Source: Candidatus Poribacteria bacterium
Lineage (GTDB): Bacteria; Poribacteria; WGA-4E; WGA-3G
DNA length: 37,326 nt
Direction: 5' to 3'
NCBI GenBank assembly: GCA_003635195.1
Contig: PYIY01000200.1
Coordinates: forward strand, 67,855-105,180
The notes beneath the pieces were generated by a model that was not told the origin of the DNA, did no database searches, and saw nothing but the letters and a program-made list of their open reading frames with translations. The translations under genes were made by a program, and so were the position numbers. Numbering within the stretch: the stretch's first letter is position 1; each line of letters opens with the position of its first letter. Shown one piece after another: positions 24,372 through 34,126 of this stretch.

Positions 24372-25052
24372 ATGAAGAATATGCAAGCACCTATAGAAGA
24401 TATCCAGGAACCGGAAATTGACGATACCGAAACTGAAGCCGAGGCACGCAAAGCACAGCAGCTTGAAGAGTATCTCCGCGACAGTATCGTTGGAAGGTAT
24501 ATCAGGAACTACAACAAACGGTTGCGGACCCTCAGCCAAGATTTAGAAAAGGCGCGCCAGCAGCTTGACGATAAAATTGCAGCTATGGAGCAACGCTTCA
24601 TAGGTGAAATCGCGGGTGTTAAAGCCGATATCCGTAAACTTTCTGACCAGCTTGAAAGCGACAACTTGTTGCTAACGGTCGATAAAGCCGAAGCACTCAT
24701 TGATACCCGGATTGATGCCAAACTCGAGGGAATTACCGGACGCGGCGAGGCGGACCTCCAGAAATTGTCCACACTCGTAGACGAATTTGCCCGTGAATTC
24801 CAAGCACAAATCGACCAACTCGGTAACGAAACCAAACTCCTACGAGAACAGACCCGACGAAACCAAGAAGCACTCCGAGCAGACTTAACCTCTGAAACCG
24901 AAACACTTGAAGCAACAAAAATTGATCGGTTAACCTTATCCGAGACCCTCATTACACTCGGAATGAAATTGAAAGAGGATAACCTGTTTGATGAATTCGG
25001 TGTGGGTCTTGATCTCGATGAAGATTCAGATACGAGTTTAGAAGAGTCATGA
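24372..25052 (+). CDS. Coiled-coil protein of unknown function
   Basis: This 226-residue, strongly charged protein is mostly heptad-like: residues about 20-130 (AEARKAQQLEEYLRDSI, LSQDLEKARQQLDDKIAAME) and about 130-185 (LVDEFAREFQAQIDQLGNE, LREQTRRNQEALRADL). Both ends are acidic. It has no signal peptide or membrane segment. The C-terminal DRLTLSETLITLGMKLKEDN could be a short dimerisation or partner-binding element. AAGGA lies just before the ATG. Its stop overlaps the start of the CapA-like gene (ATGA), which implies translational coupling. No family is recognised. Confidence 0.7.
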   Translation: MKNMQAPIEDIQEPEIDDTETEAEARKAQQLEEYLRDSIVGRYIRNYNKRLRTLSQDLEKARQQLDDKIAAMEQRFIGEIAGVKADIRKLSDQLESDNLLLTVDKAEALIDTRIDAKLEGITGRGEADLQKLSTLVDEFAREFQAQIDQLGNETKLLREQTRRNQEALRADLTSETETLEATKIDRLTLSETLITLGMKLKEDNLFDEFGVGLDLDEDSDTSLEES

Positions 25053-26215
25053 CATTTAAACACATTGAAAATTCCATAAATAATCTACGATGCCAAAAAT
25101 TTCAAGTGTGCCTTCTGATTATTAGTCTCTTGTGGATGTTACACACCAACGGATTCCTATCAGATACCTTGGCAAGTGAAACCGTTTCTGATGATGAGAT
25201 TTCTGTTCTGGCTGTCGGCGATATTACGATCAGCAGCCGTATGACACCATTGATTGAAAAGAATGGCGCGGGGGTGTTTTTTCAGGGAACCACAACCTTG
25301 ATTCAGTCTGCGGATATTGCGACGGCTTCATTGAACGCCAGTATTTCGGAGCGCGGGGAACCGCGATTCGGGATTGAACATCCTTTTCGTTCAGCACCGG
25401 GACTCGGAAGAGCCCTCGCAAATGCTGGATTTGACGCTGTCTCCTTAGCTACACCGCATATAATGGATTTCGGCTTTGAAGCGTTAGAAGATACCATCAC
25501 TGAACTGGAGTGGTATAATGTCAAACCGATCGGTGCTGGAACCGATGCTAAAACAGCAAAACGTCCGGCATGGGTACCCATCGATGTAGGGAAAACTGAA
25601 TCTGAGCAGGTCGCGTTACTGGCGTATTATCGGATGAATGCCTTTTCCCAATACACCGAAGATCCGCTCGCTTATGCCGTTTATAGTGAGATGACCGAAG
25701 CTGTCAGACAAGCACAAACGGAAGCAGCGCTCGTGATTGTTTGGCTGCATTGGGGCAGCCGAGGACGTTCAGCAGACGAAGCCATCGGACGACAGCGAAT
25801 TTTCGCACACGCACTCATTGACGCAGGAGCAGACGTGGTATTATGTCAGCAGTTACATACGTTTGGCGGCATTGAGTTGTATCAGCGGAAACCGATTATC
25901 TACAGTCTTTCAGATTTTATCTATGATACTTATGATAAACAGCACTCACGCATCGTGATCCCCAAAGCAACGTTTAAAGCCGGGACTTTGAAATCTATTG
26001 AGTTGATCCCAATTTTGACAGATCCGCCTAAGACTTCGGTACGGCCCAGTAAACCTGTAGAGGCGAGGCCTCCTCGCCCGTCCGAAATTAAAAATCAGTT
26101 TCCCCGCATCCTCACAGGCGCGGCAGCAATAGAAACTTTACAAGACTATCAGCGGCGCTGCGCAGAACTGAAAACGGAGGTGTTCATAGAGAACGAACGT
26201 GGATGGATTCGATAG
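25049..26215 (+). CDS. CapA-like metallophosphatase-fold protein with altered ligands
   Basis: This 388-residue exported protein has a hydrophobic segment at about 18-32 and a domain of the CapA / poly-gamma-glutamate synthesis type: VLAVGDI (D58), a SADIATASLN block, AGFDAVSLATPHIMDFG, VIVWLHWGSRG and ADVVLCQQLHTFGGIELY. Several family metal-site residues differ: N-N-H is T135-P136-H137 and the usual H-H-P-H is Q267-Q268-L269-H270. Family members have been linked to capsule or cell-wall polymer processing; this one may have lost or changed metal chemistry. A 17-base palindrome is inserted in its C-terminal coding part. It starts within the stop of the coiled-coil gene. Confidence 0.75.
   Translation: MTFKHIENSINNLRCQKFQVCLLIISLLWMLHTNGFLSDTLASETVSDDEISVLAVGDITISSRMTPLIEKNGAGVFFQGTTTLIQSADIATASLNASISERGEPRFGIEHPFRSAPGLGRALANAGFDAVSLATPHIMDFGFEALEDTITELEWYNVKPIGAGTDAKTAKRPAWVPIDVGKTESEQVALLAYYRMNAFSQYTEDPLAYAVYSEMTEAVRQAQTEAALVIVWLHWGSRGRSADEAIGRQRIFAHALIDAGADVVLCQQLHTFGGIELYQRKPIIYSLSDFIYDTYDKQHSRIVIPKATFKAGTLKSIELIPILTDPPKTSVRPSKPVEARPPRPSEIKNQFPRILTGAAAIETLQDYQRRCAELKTEVFIENERGWIR
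26062..26078. repeat. GGCGAGG palindrome inside a coding region
   Basis: GGCGAGG-CCT-CCTCGCC is a perfect 7-bp hairpin inside the CapA-like gene, encoding part of EARPPRPS. Related GCGAGG...CCTCGC palindromes occur between genes at 33179-33206 and 35709-35727. Confidence 0.6.
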
Positions 26216-26239
26216 ATAGTGTATGTTAGAGGCAAAAAT

Positions 26240-28231
26240 ATGACAGGCAATGAGGGGGTTATGGCACCGAGCTTGCAAACCCATAGTGCGGAGAGTTCGT
26301 CTCCGGTATTCAGAGGTGAACGTGGTTTAACGCCTAAAGCATTGGTCATAGCGATGCTTCTAATTCCTCTAAACGTTTTCTGGATCATTCAATTAGAGGT
26401 AGTCCGCTATACACATCCGACACTCATTCATCCGCTGTCTAACGTCATTTTCATCATTTTTTCCCTGATGGTACTGAGTGCAGTGTTGGGAAAATTGTCA
26501 TCAACACTGCGACTGACACCAGCGGAATTGCTAACAATCTACGTCATGTTGTGCATCGTTTCTTCGCTCTGTTCGCACGATATGATGGAGATTTTGGTCA
26601 CTATACTCGGACATCCGTTCCGGTTCGCCACATCCGAAAATGAGTGGCAACAACTCTTTTGGAAGGAACTTCCAACGTGGCTAACCGTTCAGGACACTCG
26701 GGTGTTGTCAGGGTATTATGAGGGGCAATCAAGCCTGTACCGTAAGGAACATCTGACCGCTTGGATGGGACCCGCTGCATGGTGGACGGTTTTTATTTTT
26801 GTGTTGATGTTCGTTATGCTATGTATCAACACACTCCTCCGTCTCCAGTGGACTGAGCGTGAACGGTTAACCTATCCGATTATCCAGTTGCCGCTCGCAA
26901 TGACAGAGGCAAATACGAGTTTTTTCAAAAATAAATTGATGTGGTGTGGTTTCGGTATCGCCGCAGCCATTAGTATCCTGAATTTATTAAACTCGATTTA
27001 TCCAGCAGTTCCGTATCTGCCTGTTAAACGGCAAAACATCCACCAGTACTTTACCGGCCGTCCTTGGAATGCGATGGGCGGCGTGCGTCTCTCGTTTTAC
27101 CCGTTTGCGATTGGGATAAGTTTCCTTATTCCGTTGGATCTGCTCTTTTCGTGTTGGGTGTTCTATTGGGTCTACAAATTTGAGTTAATGGCAGGCAGCG
27201 TTCTTGGCGTACGGAATTTACCGGGGTATCCGTATGCGGATGCGCAAAGTTTCGGAGCGTATATGGTGTTACTCGGCACCGCTGCTTGGGTCGGGCGAAC
27301 ACACGTCAAACGGATTTTTGCAGGGGTCATAGATGGACTTCGGGGCACCGCCGGGACAGATATGCAGCGCGAGCCGATGCCTTATCACATCGCTTTTCTC
27401 GGCATTGTCGGCGGAATGCTGTTTTTGACAATGTTTTCCTATAAGGCGGGGATGTCGCTTTGGGTGATTCCGATCTTTTTCGGGCTTTATTTTCTACTCG
27501 CGACAATGATCGCCCGGCTCCGTGCTGAATTAGGGTTCTTAGTACACGATTTACACAGAGTTGACCCACACGGGTTAATCGTGACAGCATTTGGCTCTCA
27601 ACGGCTAACAACCAGCACAAAAGCGGTTTTTTCGTTGTACATGTTCTTCAACCGAGCATACCGAGCACACCCGATGCCGCAGGAGTTGGAGGCATTAAAA
27701 ATTTCAGAACGGCGACAGATACGCCCGCAACACACTGCCGCTGCGATTCTTATAGCGACCTTAGTCGGGGCTATCGTCGTGTTCTGGCTGTTGTTAGATG
27801 GTTACTACAGACATGGTGCCGAAACCGGCTATTATGGACCTTGGGCATTAGGGTTCGGAAGAGGGGTTTATAGACAACTTGAAAACTGGCTGAATTATCC
27901 ACAAGAGACCGATATACCTGCCCTTATCTTTATGGGTGGAGGTGTAGGTTTTTCGCTCGGATTAATACTCTTGAGAACGCGCTTCCTCTGGTGGCCCCTC
28001 CATCCGCTCGGCTATGCAATGGCAAACAGTTGGGGCATGTCTAATCTCTGGAGTTGTATATTTGTCGCTTATGTGATCAAGGCACTCGTCCTGCATCACG
28101 GGGGGCTCAAAGCCTACAGACGCGCTATCCCGTTCTTTCTCGGGCTCGCACTCGGAGACTATATATGCGGCAGTTTGTGGAGCATTAGCAGCATTCTCGC
28201 GAATACTACATTATACCAATTTTGGCCTTGA
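26240..28231 (+). CDS. Large polytopic membrane protein (DUF6785/DUF6784-like)
   Basis: This 663-residue protein has about twelve or more hydrophobic segments, the first near residues 34-55, and characteristic loops such as LTPAELLTIYVMLCI, LQWTERERLTYPIIQLPLAM, and MIARLRAELGFLVHDLHRVDP. These resemble the uncharacterised DUF6785/DUF6784 membrane proteins that are common in Planctomycetes and Poribacteria and look distantly transporter-like. ATG 26240 is preferred over the GTG at 26219 because AGAGG lies seven bases upstream. It follows the CapA-like gene by 24 bases and ends the group. No substrate can be inferred. Confidence 0.7.
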   Translation: MTGNEGVMAPSLQTHSAESSSPVFRGERGLTPKALVIAMLLIPLNVFWIIQLEVVRYTHPTLIHPLSNVIFIIFSLMVLSAVLGKLSSTLRLTPAELLTIYVMLCIVSSLCSHDMMEILVTILGHPFRFATSENEWQQLFWKELPTWLTVQDTRVLSGYYEGQSSLYRKEHLTAWMGPAAWWTVFIFVLMFVMLCINTLLRLQWTERERLTYPIIQLPLAMTEANTSFFKNKLMWCGFGIAAAISILNLLNSIYPAVPYLPVKRQNIHQYFTGRPWNAMGGVRLSFYPFAIGISFLIPLDLLFSCWVFYWVYKFELMAGSVLGVRNLPGYPYADAQSFGAYMVLLGTAAWVGRTHVKRIFAGVIDGLRGTAGTDMQREPMPYHIAFLGIVGGMLFLTMFSYKAGMSLWVIPIFFGLYFLLATMIARLRAELGFLVHDLHRVDPHGLIVTAFGSQRLTTSTKAVFSLYMFFNRAYRAHPMPQELEALKISERRQIRPQHTAAAILIATLVGAIVVFWLLLDGYYRHGAETGYYGPWALGFGRGVYRQLENWLNYPQETDIPALIFMGGGVGFSLGLILLRTRFLWWPLHPLGYAMANSWGMSNLWSCIFVAYVIKALVLHHGGLKAYRRAIPFFLGLALGDYICGSLWSISSILANTTLYQFWP

Positions 28232-28411
28232 TTGTAAGAATGGCTGTCAGCAATCGGTTTCCATCGGCTATCGGTTAAGAGAGGTCTTGGGACCTTCACT
28301 TGGACAGATGAAGTCATAATAACCCTCTTTAACTCTCACTGCGAGGCAAACTGACGACTGAAAGATTTTTTGAAAAAAATCGAACCGACAACCATTCCCA
28401 AGGAGAAAAAC

Positions 28412-30847
28412 ATGAAAACCGAAAAAAAACAAAAAGAAAATGAGTCTGAAAATACAATCGAGCAAGAAGAAGAAGAAGAACTTACACAGGAACTTCCTAT
28501 TCTACCACTCGATGATCTCGTCGTTTTTCCGTACATGCCACCAGTGCCGCCGTTCCCGCCACATCACGTCGCGCTCTCTGGGAAAATGGCTACCACCGCT
28601 ATTGAGCATTCTATGGAGGCTGATAGGGTACTTTGCATCTTTCGGCCAAAAAAGGAGTTCTCCAAAGAAGATATCAAGGACATTAAACCAGACGACCTCA
28701 GTCCAGTCGGGAGTCTAATCCATATCTTGCGCTATAAGACTGATGATGAGGATGTGTTGTTCCTCGCCCATGGACGCGAACGCGTACAAATTGACGAAAT
28801 CTTGCACACCGAACCCTTCGTCAAGGCACGCGTCAGTGTCATCGGAAGCGATGAAGAAACAGACTCGGTTGCCACCGATTCAGAAACCGACTTGGAGGTT
28901 GAGGCACTTGTACGCAGCAACGATGAAATGTTCCAGCGCATTGTTCAGATGTCATCGCGCTATCAAGAAGAATACGGCAGTATCACCAAAACTATGCTTG
29001 ATGAGCCAGGACGCCTTGCCGACTACATCGCTGCTGTGTTGGATTTAAAGGCACACGATAAACAGCGCATTTTAGAGGCGATAGCTGTTCATGAACGGCT
29101 AAATACGCTCGCAGTTATTCTCGCAAAAGAACTCGACTTGCACGAATTAGAAAGCAAAATCCAAAATAATGCCCAAGCCGTTATTAACAAAGGACAGCGC
29201 GAATACTACCTACGAGAACAACTTAAAGCAATTCAGACCGAACTGGGTGAAGCGGACGACTTAGGACTTGAAATTGATGAGATGCGAGAGCAGCTAAGCG
29301 AAACCGAGATGCCCGAAAAAGCCAAACAGGCAGCCGAAAAAGAACTCAAACGGCTTGCCAAAATGCAGTCTTTCTCGCCGGAATCGACAGTTTCTCGGAA
29401 TTATTTAGATTGGCTGCTGAACCTTCCTTGGTCCATTGGTACGGACGACGCGTTGGACCTCCCTGCAGCAAAAGAGATACTTGATGCAGATCACTACGAT
29501 CTCGAAAAAGTCAAAGAACGGATTTTAGAGTATCTCGCTGTGCGGATGCTTAAAGCGGATATGAAGGGACCCATCTTCTGTTTCGTTGGACCGCCAGGCG
29601 TTGGAAAAACATCACTCGGTAAATCTATCGCACGCGCCATGAACAGAAAATTTGTACGCATCTCATTGGGCGGCATGCACGATGAAGCCGAGATCCGGGG
29701 ACACCGACGCACGTATATTGGCTCTATGCCAGGACGAATCATCAAAGGAATCCGCCAAGCGGAGTCGAACAACCCTGTCTTTATGCTCGATGAAATTGAT
29801 AAACTCGGTTCCGACTTCCGGGGCGACCCGGCTTCCGCACTCTTGGAAGTCCTTGATCCAGAACAGAATCACTCATTTACGGACAATTACCTTGATGTCC
29901 CATTTGATCTCTCGAAAGTGATGTTTGTCACAACGGCGAATCAACTCCACACAATTCCGCCACCGCTGCGCGACCGCATGGAAACAATAGAACTTCTCGG
30001 TTATACCGCCAACGAAAAACAGATTATTGCTAAGCAGTATCTAATTCCTCGCCAGTTGACCGCAAATGGGCTCGAAAACGATTTGATTCACATTCGAGAT
30101 ACTGCCATTGATAAAGTGATTAGTGAGTATACCCGCGAAGCGGGGGTGCGAAATTTAGAGCGAGAACTCGGGACCCTTTGTCGTAAAGTAGCCCGCCGCG
30201 TTGCTGAAGGCAAAACCGAGCCGACAACTATCGCAACAAGGGATATTCAACGCTATTTGGGACCCGCGAAATTTGATTCCGAAATCGCCGGACGTCAGGC
30301 TGACATCGGCGTCGCAACAGGGCTATCTGTTACGCCCGCTGGCGGTGAAATCCTTTTTATTGAGGCAGCCACCACTAAGAAGGCAAATGCACATAACCAA
30401 CTACGCATCACCGGACAAATCGGCGATGTCATGCAGGAATCTGTACAAGCCGCCCTGAGTTATGTTAAATCCCAATCCGACGTACTGCAATTTAACCCAG
30501 GTGTATTGGAAGACGATATTCATGTACATGTACCCGCAGGGGCAATTCCGAAGGATGGTCCCTCGGCAGGTATCACCATTGCAACCGCACTCGCCTCTAT
30601 CGCTACTCAGCAACGCATTAGTCCTGAGATCGCTATGACAGGGGAACTCACGCTCAGAGGCAGAGTTTTACCTATCGGGGGCGTCAAGGAAAAAATACTT
30701 GCAGCGAAACAGGCAGGCATTAAGAAAGTCATTCTGCCAGAAGGCAACAAAAAACATTTCATTGAAGTTCCGAAAGACATTCAAAAAGGTGTTGAATTTC
30801 TGTTTGTAGAACATGTAACCGAAGTTTTCACGGAGGTATTCGCATGA
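28412..30847 (+). CDS. lon: ATP-dependent Lon protease
   Basis: This 811-residue cytoplasmic AAA+ protease degrades misfolded and regulatory proteins. It has an N-terminal LON substrate-binding domain (ELPILPLDDLVVFPYM), Walker A GPPGVGKT (393-400), Walker B FMLDEID, the sensor and lid region, and the protease domain with catalytic dyad S718 (KDGPSAG) and K759 (GGVKEK). Length is normal for bacterial Lon. A highly charged N-terminal tail rich in Lys and Glu precedes the LON domain. The frame opens at TTG 28370, but ATG 28412 has AAGGAG seven bases upstream. Its stop codon overlaps the next start (ATGA), coupling it to a DUF1549/DUF1553 gene. Confidence 0.96.
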   Translation: MKTEKKQKENESENTIEQEEEEELTQELPILPLDDLVVFPYMPPVPPFPPHHVALSGKMATTAIEHSMEADRVLCIFRPKKEFSKEDIKDIKPDDLSPVGSLIHILRYKTDDEDVLFLAHGRERVQIDEILHTEPFVKARVSVIGSDEETDSVATDSETDLEVEALVRSNDEMFQRIVQMSSRYQEEYGSITKTMLDEPGRLADYIAAVLDLKAHDKQRILEAIAVHERLNTLAVILAKELDLHELESKIQNNAQAVINKGQREYYLREQLKAIQTELGEADDLGLEIDEMREQLSETEMPEKAKQAAEKELKRLAKMQSFSPESTVSRNYLDWLLNLPWSIGTDDALDLPAAKEILDADHYDLEKVKERILEYLAVRMLKADMKGPIFCFVGPPGVGKTSLGKSIARAMNRKFVRISLGGMHDEAEIRGHRRTYIGSMPGRIIKGIRQAESNNPVFMLDEIDKLGSDFRGDPASALLEVLDPEQNHSFTDNYLDVPFDLSKVMFVTTANQLHTIPPPLRDRMETIELLGYTANEKQIIAKQYLIPRQLTANGLENDLIHIRDTAIDKVISEYTREAGVRNLERELGTLCRKVARRVAEGKTEPTTIATRDIQRYLGPAKFDSEIAGRQADIGVATGLSVTPAGGEILFIEAATTKKANAHNQLRITGQIGDVMQESVQAALSYVKSQSDVLQFNPGVLEDDIHVHVPAGAIPKDGPSAGITIATALASIATQQRISPEIAMTGELTLRGRVLPIGGVKEKILAAKQAGIKKVILPEGNKKHFIEVPKDIQKGVEFLFVEHVTEVFTEVFA

Positions 30848-33159
30848 GACACTTATTGAGAATCATAGTGCAAAGGCCACGTGCTGTGCACATAATTCCT
30901 CGGTTTGCCACACTTACTATTGTGTTGCTCTTAGCGACAGCATTCGCTGCACACGCAGACACGACTGACAGCGCAAACCCCGTGTCCGCAGCTACATTGC
31001 CTGAGACTATTAAAGATGCTGACGTTAATACTACGGAACCATCTGTTAAATTTTTGAAAGATATCGCGCCTATCCTTGACAAACAAGGGTGTTCAGCCGG
31101 GATGTGCCACGGGAAATTTGGGGGACAGGGCGGGTTAAATCTCTCGCTGTTGACCTTAAACCCAGAATCAGATCATGAACCGATTGTTCACCACAATCGC
31201 GGCAGGCGGATCAACCTACTTGAGCCAGATCAGAGTCTCTTTTATCTCAAACCTACCGGACAGGTACCGCATGAAGGCGGGTTGCGCTTTGACCCCAACT
31301 CAGATGAAGGATTAACCATTTTACGTTGGATCGAAGCAGGCGCACCTTTCTCCGATGACGAACCACGTTTGAGGAAACTTGAAATTGAGCCGAGTAGCTT
31401 TGTACTGTCCGATATCGGACACACTTCACAACTGAAGGTACTCGCCCATTTTTCAAACGGATCCGTTGAAGATGTAACCGAAAAAGCAGTTTACGAATCT
31501 AAAGACGCACCCGTCGCCGAGGTATCGCCTACCGGTGAAGTGACGAGCGTCCGATGGGGCGGAACTGCAATTATTGCACGCTTCTTAGGCGTTGTTGATG
31601 CAGCGTTTGTAACAATTCCGCGGGCTTCCGAAATAGGGAGCGCTTCACAAGACCCGGAATTTACCCCCAATAATTTCATTGATGAGTTTGTACTTGCCAA
31701 ACTCAAAAAGTTGAATATACGTCCTTCTGCATTGACAACCGATGATGCCTTTATGCGGAGAGTCTACTTAGACACCATTGGCAGACTTCCGACCCCGGAC
31801 GAGGTGAAAGCGTTCTTGGCAGATGCCAATCCTGATAAACGCTCAACTCTCATTGATACCCTCCTTGACACACAGGAATGGGTAAACCTCCGCACCCTGA
31901 AATTAGCAGATATGTTGCGTATCCACCCCCGTAGTTTAGGAAATGGCGCATTTGGGCAACGCGGGGCAACACTCTTTCACGAGTGGGTCCGTGAGGCTGT
32001 GGCGCAAAATAGACCTTATGACCAAATCGTTGAAGAACTCATTACTTCGCGCGGTAGCACGTATCAGCACGGGCCTACAAACTACTACCGTATTGAGCAA
32101 CAACCCGCAGGTAGAGCTGAGACAACCGCACAGGTATTTCTCGGCATCCGTCTGAGTTGTGCAAGGTGCCATAAACATCCGTTTGATCAATGGACGACTG
32201 ACGACTATTGGAACTTCGCTGCCTTCACTGGGAAGGTAGGTATCCGAGGCGGTGGACTCTACAACGAACAGGTCGTCTACTATAATCCGACTGGGCGCGT
32301 TATCAATCAATCTGTACAAGGCAACCGCGGCGAAGTCGCACTACCAACCTTCCTCGGTGGAGAGTCGCTTGCTCCGAATTATCAAGGCGATGTCCTGCAG
32401 GTGCTGGCAGATTGGATGACCTCCCCAACGAATCCATACTTCGCAAAAGCAACTGTGAATCGTATCTGGAGCCACTATTTCGGTAGAGGGATCGTTGATC
32501 CAGTTGATGATATGCGGGCAACAACGCCACCAAGCGTCGAAGGGCTTCTCGAAGCATTGGCAGACGATTTTGTACAAAGTGGATTTGATACGAAACATAT
32601 CATTAAACGCATTCTCAATTCGCGCACTTACCAACTTTCAGCAGAACCGAATGAGACAAATCGCTTGGATGACCGGTTTTTCTCACGCTTCTATCCGCGG
32701 CCTATGATGGCACAGGTCTTGTTAGATGTCTTAAATGACGTTACAGAAACCAGCGAAAAATATGGACGTTATCCGAAAGGGACGCGTTCTGTCGCACTGC
32801 CACTGCCGGTAAGTTCGCGCTTCTTATCTCTCTATGGACGCTCCGGTCGGGAATTCCTCGGGGATTTAGACCCAAAACTGGAGCCAACACTAACACAGGC
32901 ACTCTACATGATTAACTCCGGTGATATTCAGAAAAAATTGAGAAGTTCCGGCGGAGTGATCGCCCGGTTGATCAAGGGGAGTCCTGACAATGGCAAACTC
33001 ATTACCGAATTGTATCTCAGCACATTGAGTCGGTTTCCGACCGATGAAGAATTTGAAACCGCTAAATTCTACATCGCTGAGAGCCCTAAACGCCGCGCAG
33101 GGTGTGAGGATCTCCTGTGGGCACTCATCTCATCACGGGCATTTATCTTTGTCCAATAG
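30844..33159 (+). CDS. Exported planctomycete-type cytochrome protein (DUF1549/DUF1553)
   Basis: This 771-residue protein has an N-terminal signal peptide (hydrophobic about 21-40, then AHA), a cytochrome-like segment with GCSAGMCHGKFGGQGG (a C-x4-C-H motif), a bacterial Ig-like segment (NGSVEDVTEKAVYESKD to GTAIIARFLG), DUF1549 with CARCHKHPFDQW (a normal C-x2-C-H haem motif), and DUF1553 (NPYFAKATVNRIWSHYFGRG to TQALYMINS). Such proteins are abundant in Planctomycetes and relatives and probably take part in redox steps of polymer degradation in the periplasm. Its usual DUF1501 partner gene is not downstream; a LamG protein is. The start overlaps the lon stop by four bases. Confidence 0.9.
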   Translation: MRHLLRIIVQRPRAVHIIPRFATLTIVLLLATAFAAHADTTDSANPVSAATLPETIKDADVNTTEPSVKFLKDIAPILDKQGCSAGMCHGKFGGQGGLNLSLLTLNPESDHEPIVHHNRGRRINLLEPDQSLFYLKPTGQVPHEGGLRFDPNSDEGLTILRWIEAGAPFSDDEPRLRKLEIEPSSFVLSDIGHTSQLKVLAHFSNGSVEDVTEKAVYESKDAPVAEVSPTGEVTSVRWGGTAIIARFLGVVDAAFVTIPRASEIGSASQDPEFTPNNFIDEFVLAKLKKLNIRPSALTTDDAFMRRVYLDTIGRLPTPDEVKAFLADANPDKRSTLIDTLLDTQEWVNLRTLKLADMLRIHPRSLGNGAFGQRGATLFHEWVREAVAQNRPYDQIVEELITSRGSTYQHGPTNYYRIEQQPAGRAETTAQVFLGIRLSCARCHKHPFDQWTTDDYWNFAAFTGKVGIRGGGLYNEQVVYYNPTGRVINQSVQGNRGEVALPTFLGGESLAPNYQGDVLQVLADWMTSPTNPYFAKATVNRIWSHYFGRGIVDPVDDMRATTPPSVEGLLEALADDFVQSGFDTKHIIKRILNSRTYQLSAEPNETNRLDDRFFSRFYPRPMMAQVLLDVLNDVTETSEKYGRYPKGTRSVALPLPVSSRFLSLYGRSGREFLGDLDPKLEPTLTQALYMINSGDIQKKLRSSGGVIARLIKGSPDNGKLITELYLSTLSRFPTDEEFETAKFYIAESPKRRAGCEDLLWALISSRAFIFVQ

Positions 33160-33178
33160 ACTAACCCTGAATAACCCT

Positions 33179-33206
33179 TACGGCGAGGTCTCCGCACCTC
33201 GCCGTA
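33179..33206. repeat. Perfect 11-bp palindromic hairpin
   Basis: TACGGCGAGGT (33179-33189) and ACCTCGCCGTA (33196-33206) flank a CTCCGC loop, 20 bases after the DUF1549 gene. It may end that transcript, but no T-run follows; it belongs to the GCGAGG palindrome family. Confidence 0.65.
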
Positions 33207-33315
33207 CCCCTCTCACAAATTGCAACGCCTTGTCGGGTGCAGTTGCAACGCTGCTAACTATCAAATGCCCCTAAGAAAACTAAAAAAATTTACTTTCGCG
33301 GTGGAGGACACTACG

Positions 33316-34113
33316 ATGAAGGTGATGAAGGTTTTGAAACGCTATTTCACTTTGAGTTTTTCTATATTGCTGGTCTTCGGGTTCGTAATACCAGCATCGG
33401 CGCAAGCCGAGAAGAAAGACGATCTCATCGGGCACTGGACCTTTGAGAACGGTGTTGAATTGGAAGACTTGACTGGACATTTCGGCGATATTGATCTCTT
33501 GGATGCTGAGGTCAAGGACGGAAAATTGCACATCGGTAATAATGAATGGGCAATGACTACGGGATATAAAGGACCTGACATCGGTCCTGAAAAAACATTA
33601 GTGACCTGGCTCTATTTGGACGCCCTTAACGTCACGAGAGGTGCTACGCTGGCGGTCAATAAAAGTAGTGGCGATACCTTTGATGCAATTGTCTATGCCG
33701 AACGGCAAGCGAAACGGTGGATGGCTGGCAGCAGCTTCTTCAGACGCACGCAGGATGCCAACCCCGGATTTGAGGAAAAGGAAACAGGGAAGTTGATTCA
33801 GTTGGCAATTTCGTATGAAGATGACGGCGGAAATGCAAAGATTATGATATACCGCAACGGCAAGGTCATCGGCGATTATACGATGGGACCCATCGTATTT
33901 TGGAAAGCCGGGGATGTGGAAGCACTGTTCGGTCCGCGCGCTCTTATCGGCGGGACTGCCTATGGTTGGGTTGTTGCTCGCGTGGAAGATGCGAGGATCT
34001 ACAACGCCGTTCTCGACGAGAAAGAGATTAACAACTTAGCCGTGAACACGTTAGATGTCAATGCGCGTGGTAAACTCACAACGACGTGGAGCACCCTAAA
34101 GCTGTCCAGATAG
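33316..34113 (+). CDS. Secreted LamG/concanavalin-like domain protein
   Basis: This 265-residue protein has a signal peptide (residues about 1-32, with a PASAQA cleavage region) followed by one jelly-roll domain of the LamG/concanavalin type: LIGHWTFENGVELEDLTGHFGD, KTLVTWLYLD, a central strand series with ISYEDDGGNAKIMIYRNGKVIGDY, and the closing VEDARIYNAVLDEKEINNLA. Such domains bind carbohydrate or protein ligands outside the cell. The frame opens much earlier (33220), but ATG 33316 has GGAGG about eight bases upstream and starts the signal peptide. No catalytic domain is attached, so it is probably a binding protein. Confidence 0.87.
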   Translation: MKVMKVLKRYFTLSFSILLVFGFVIPASAQAEKKDDLIGHWTFENGVELEDLTGHFGDIDLLDAEVKDGKLHIGNNEWAMTTGYKGPDIGPEKTLVTWLYLDALNVTRGATLAVNKSSGDTFDAIVYAERQAKRWMAGSSFFRRTQDANPGFEEKETGKLIQLAISYEDDGGNAKIMIYRNGKVIGDYTMGPIVFWKAGDVEALFGPRALIGGTAYGWVVARVEDARIYNAVLDEKEINNLAVNTLDVNARGKLTTTWSTLKLSR

Positions 34114-34126
34114 GGGCTTGGTACAA

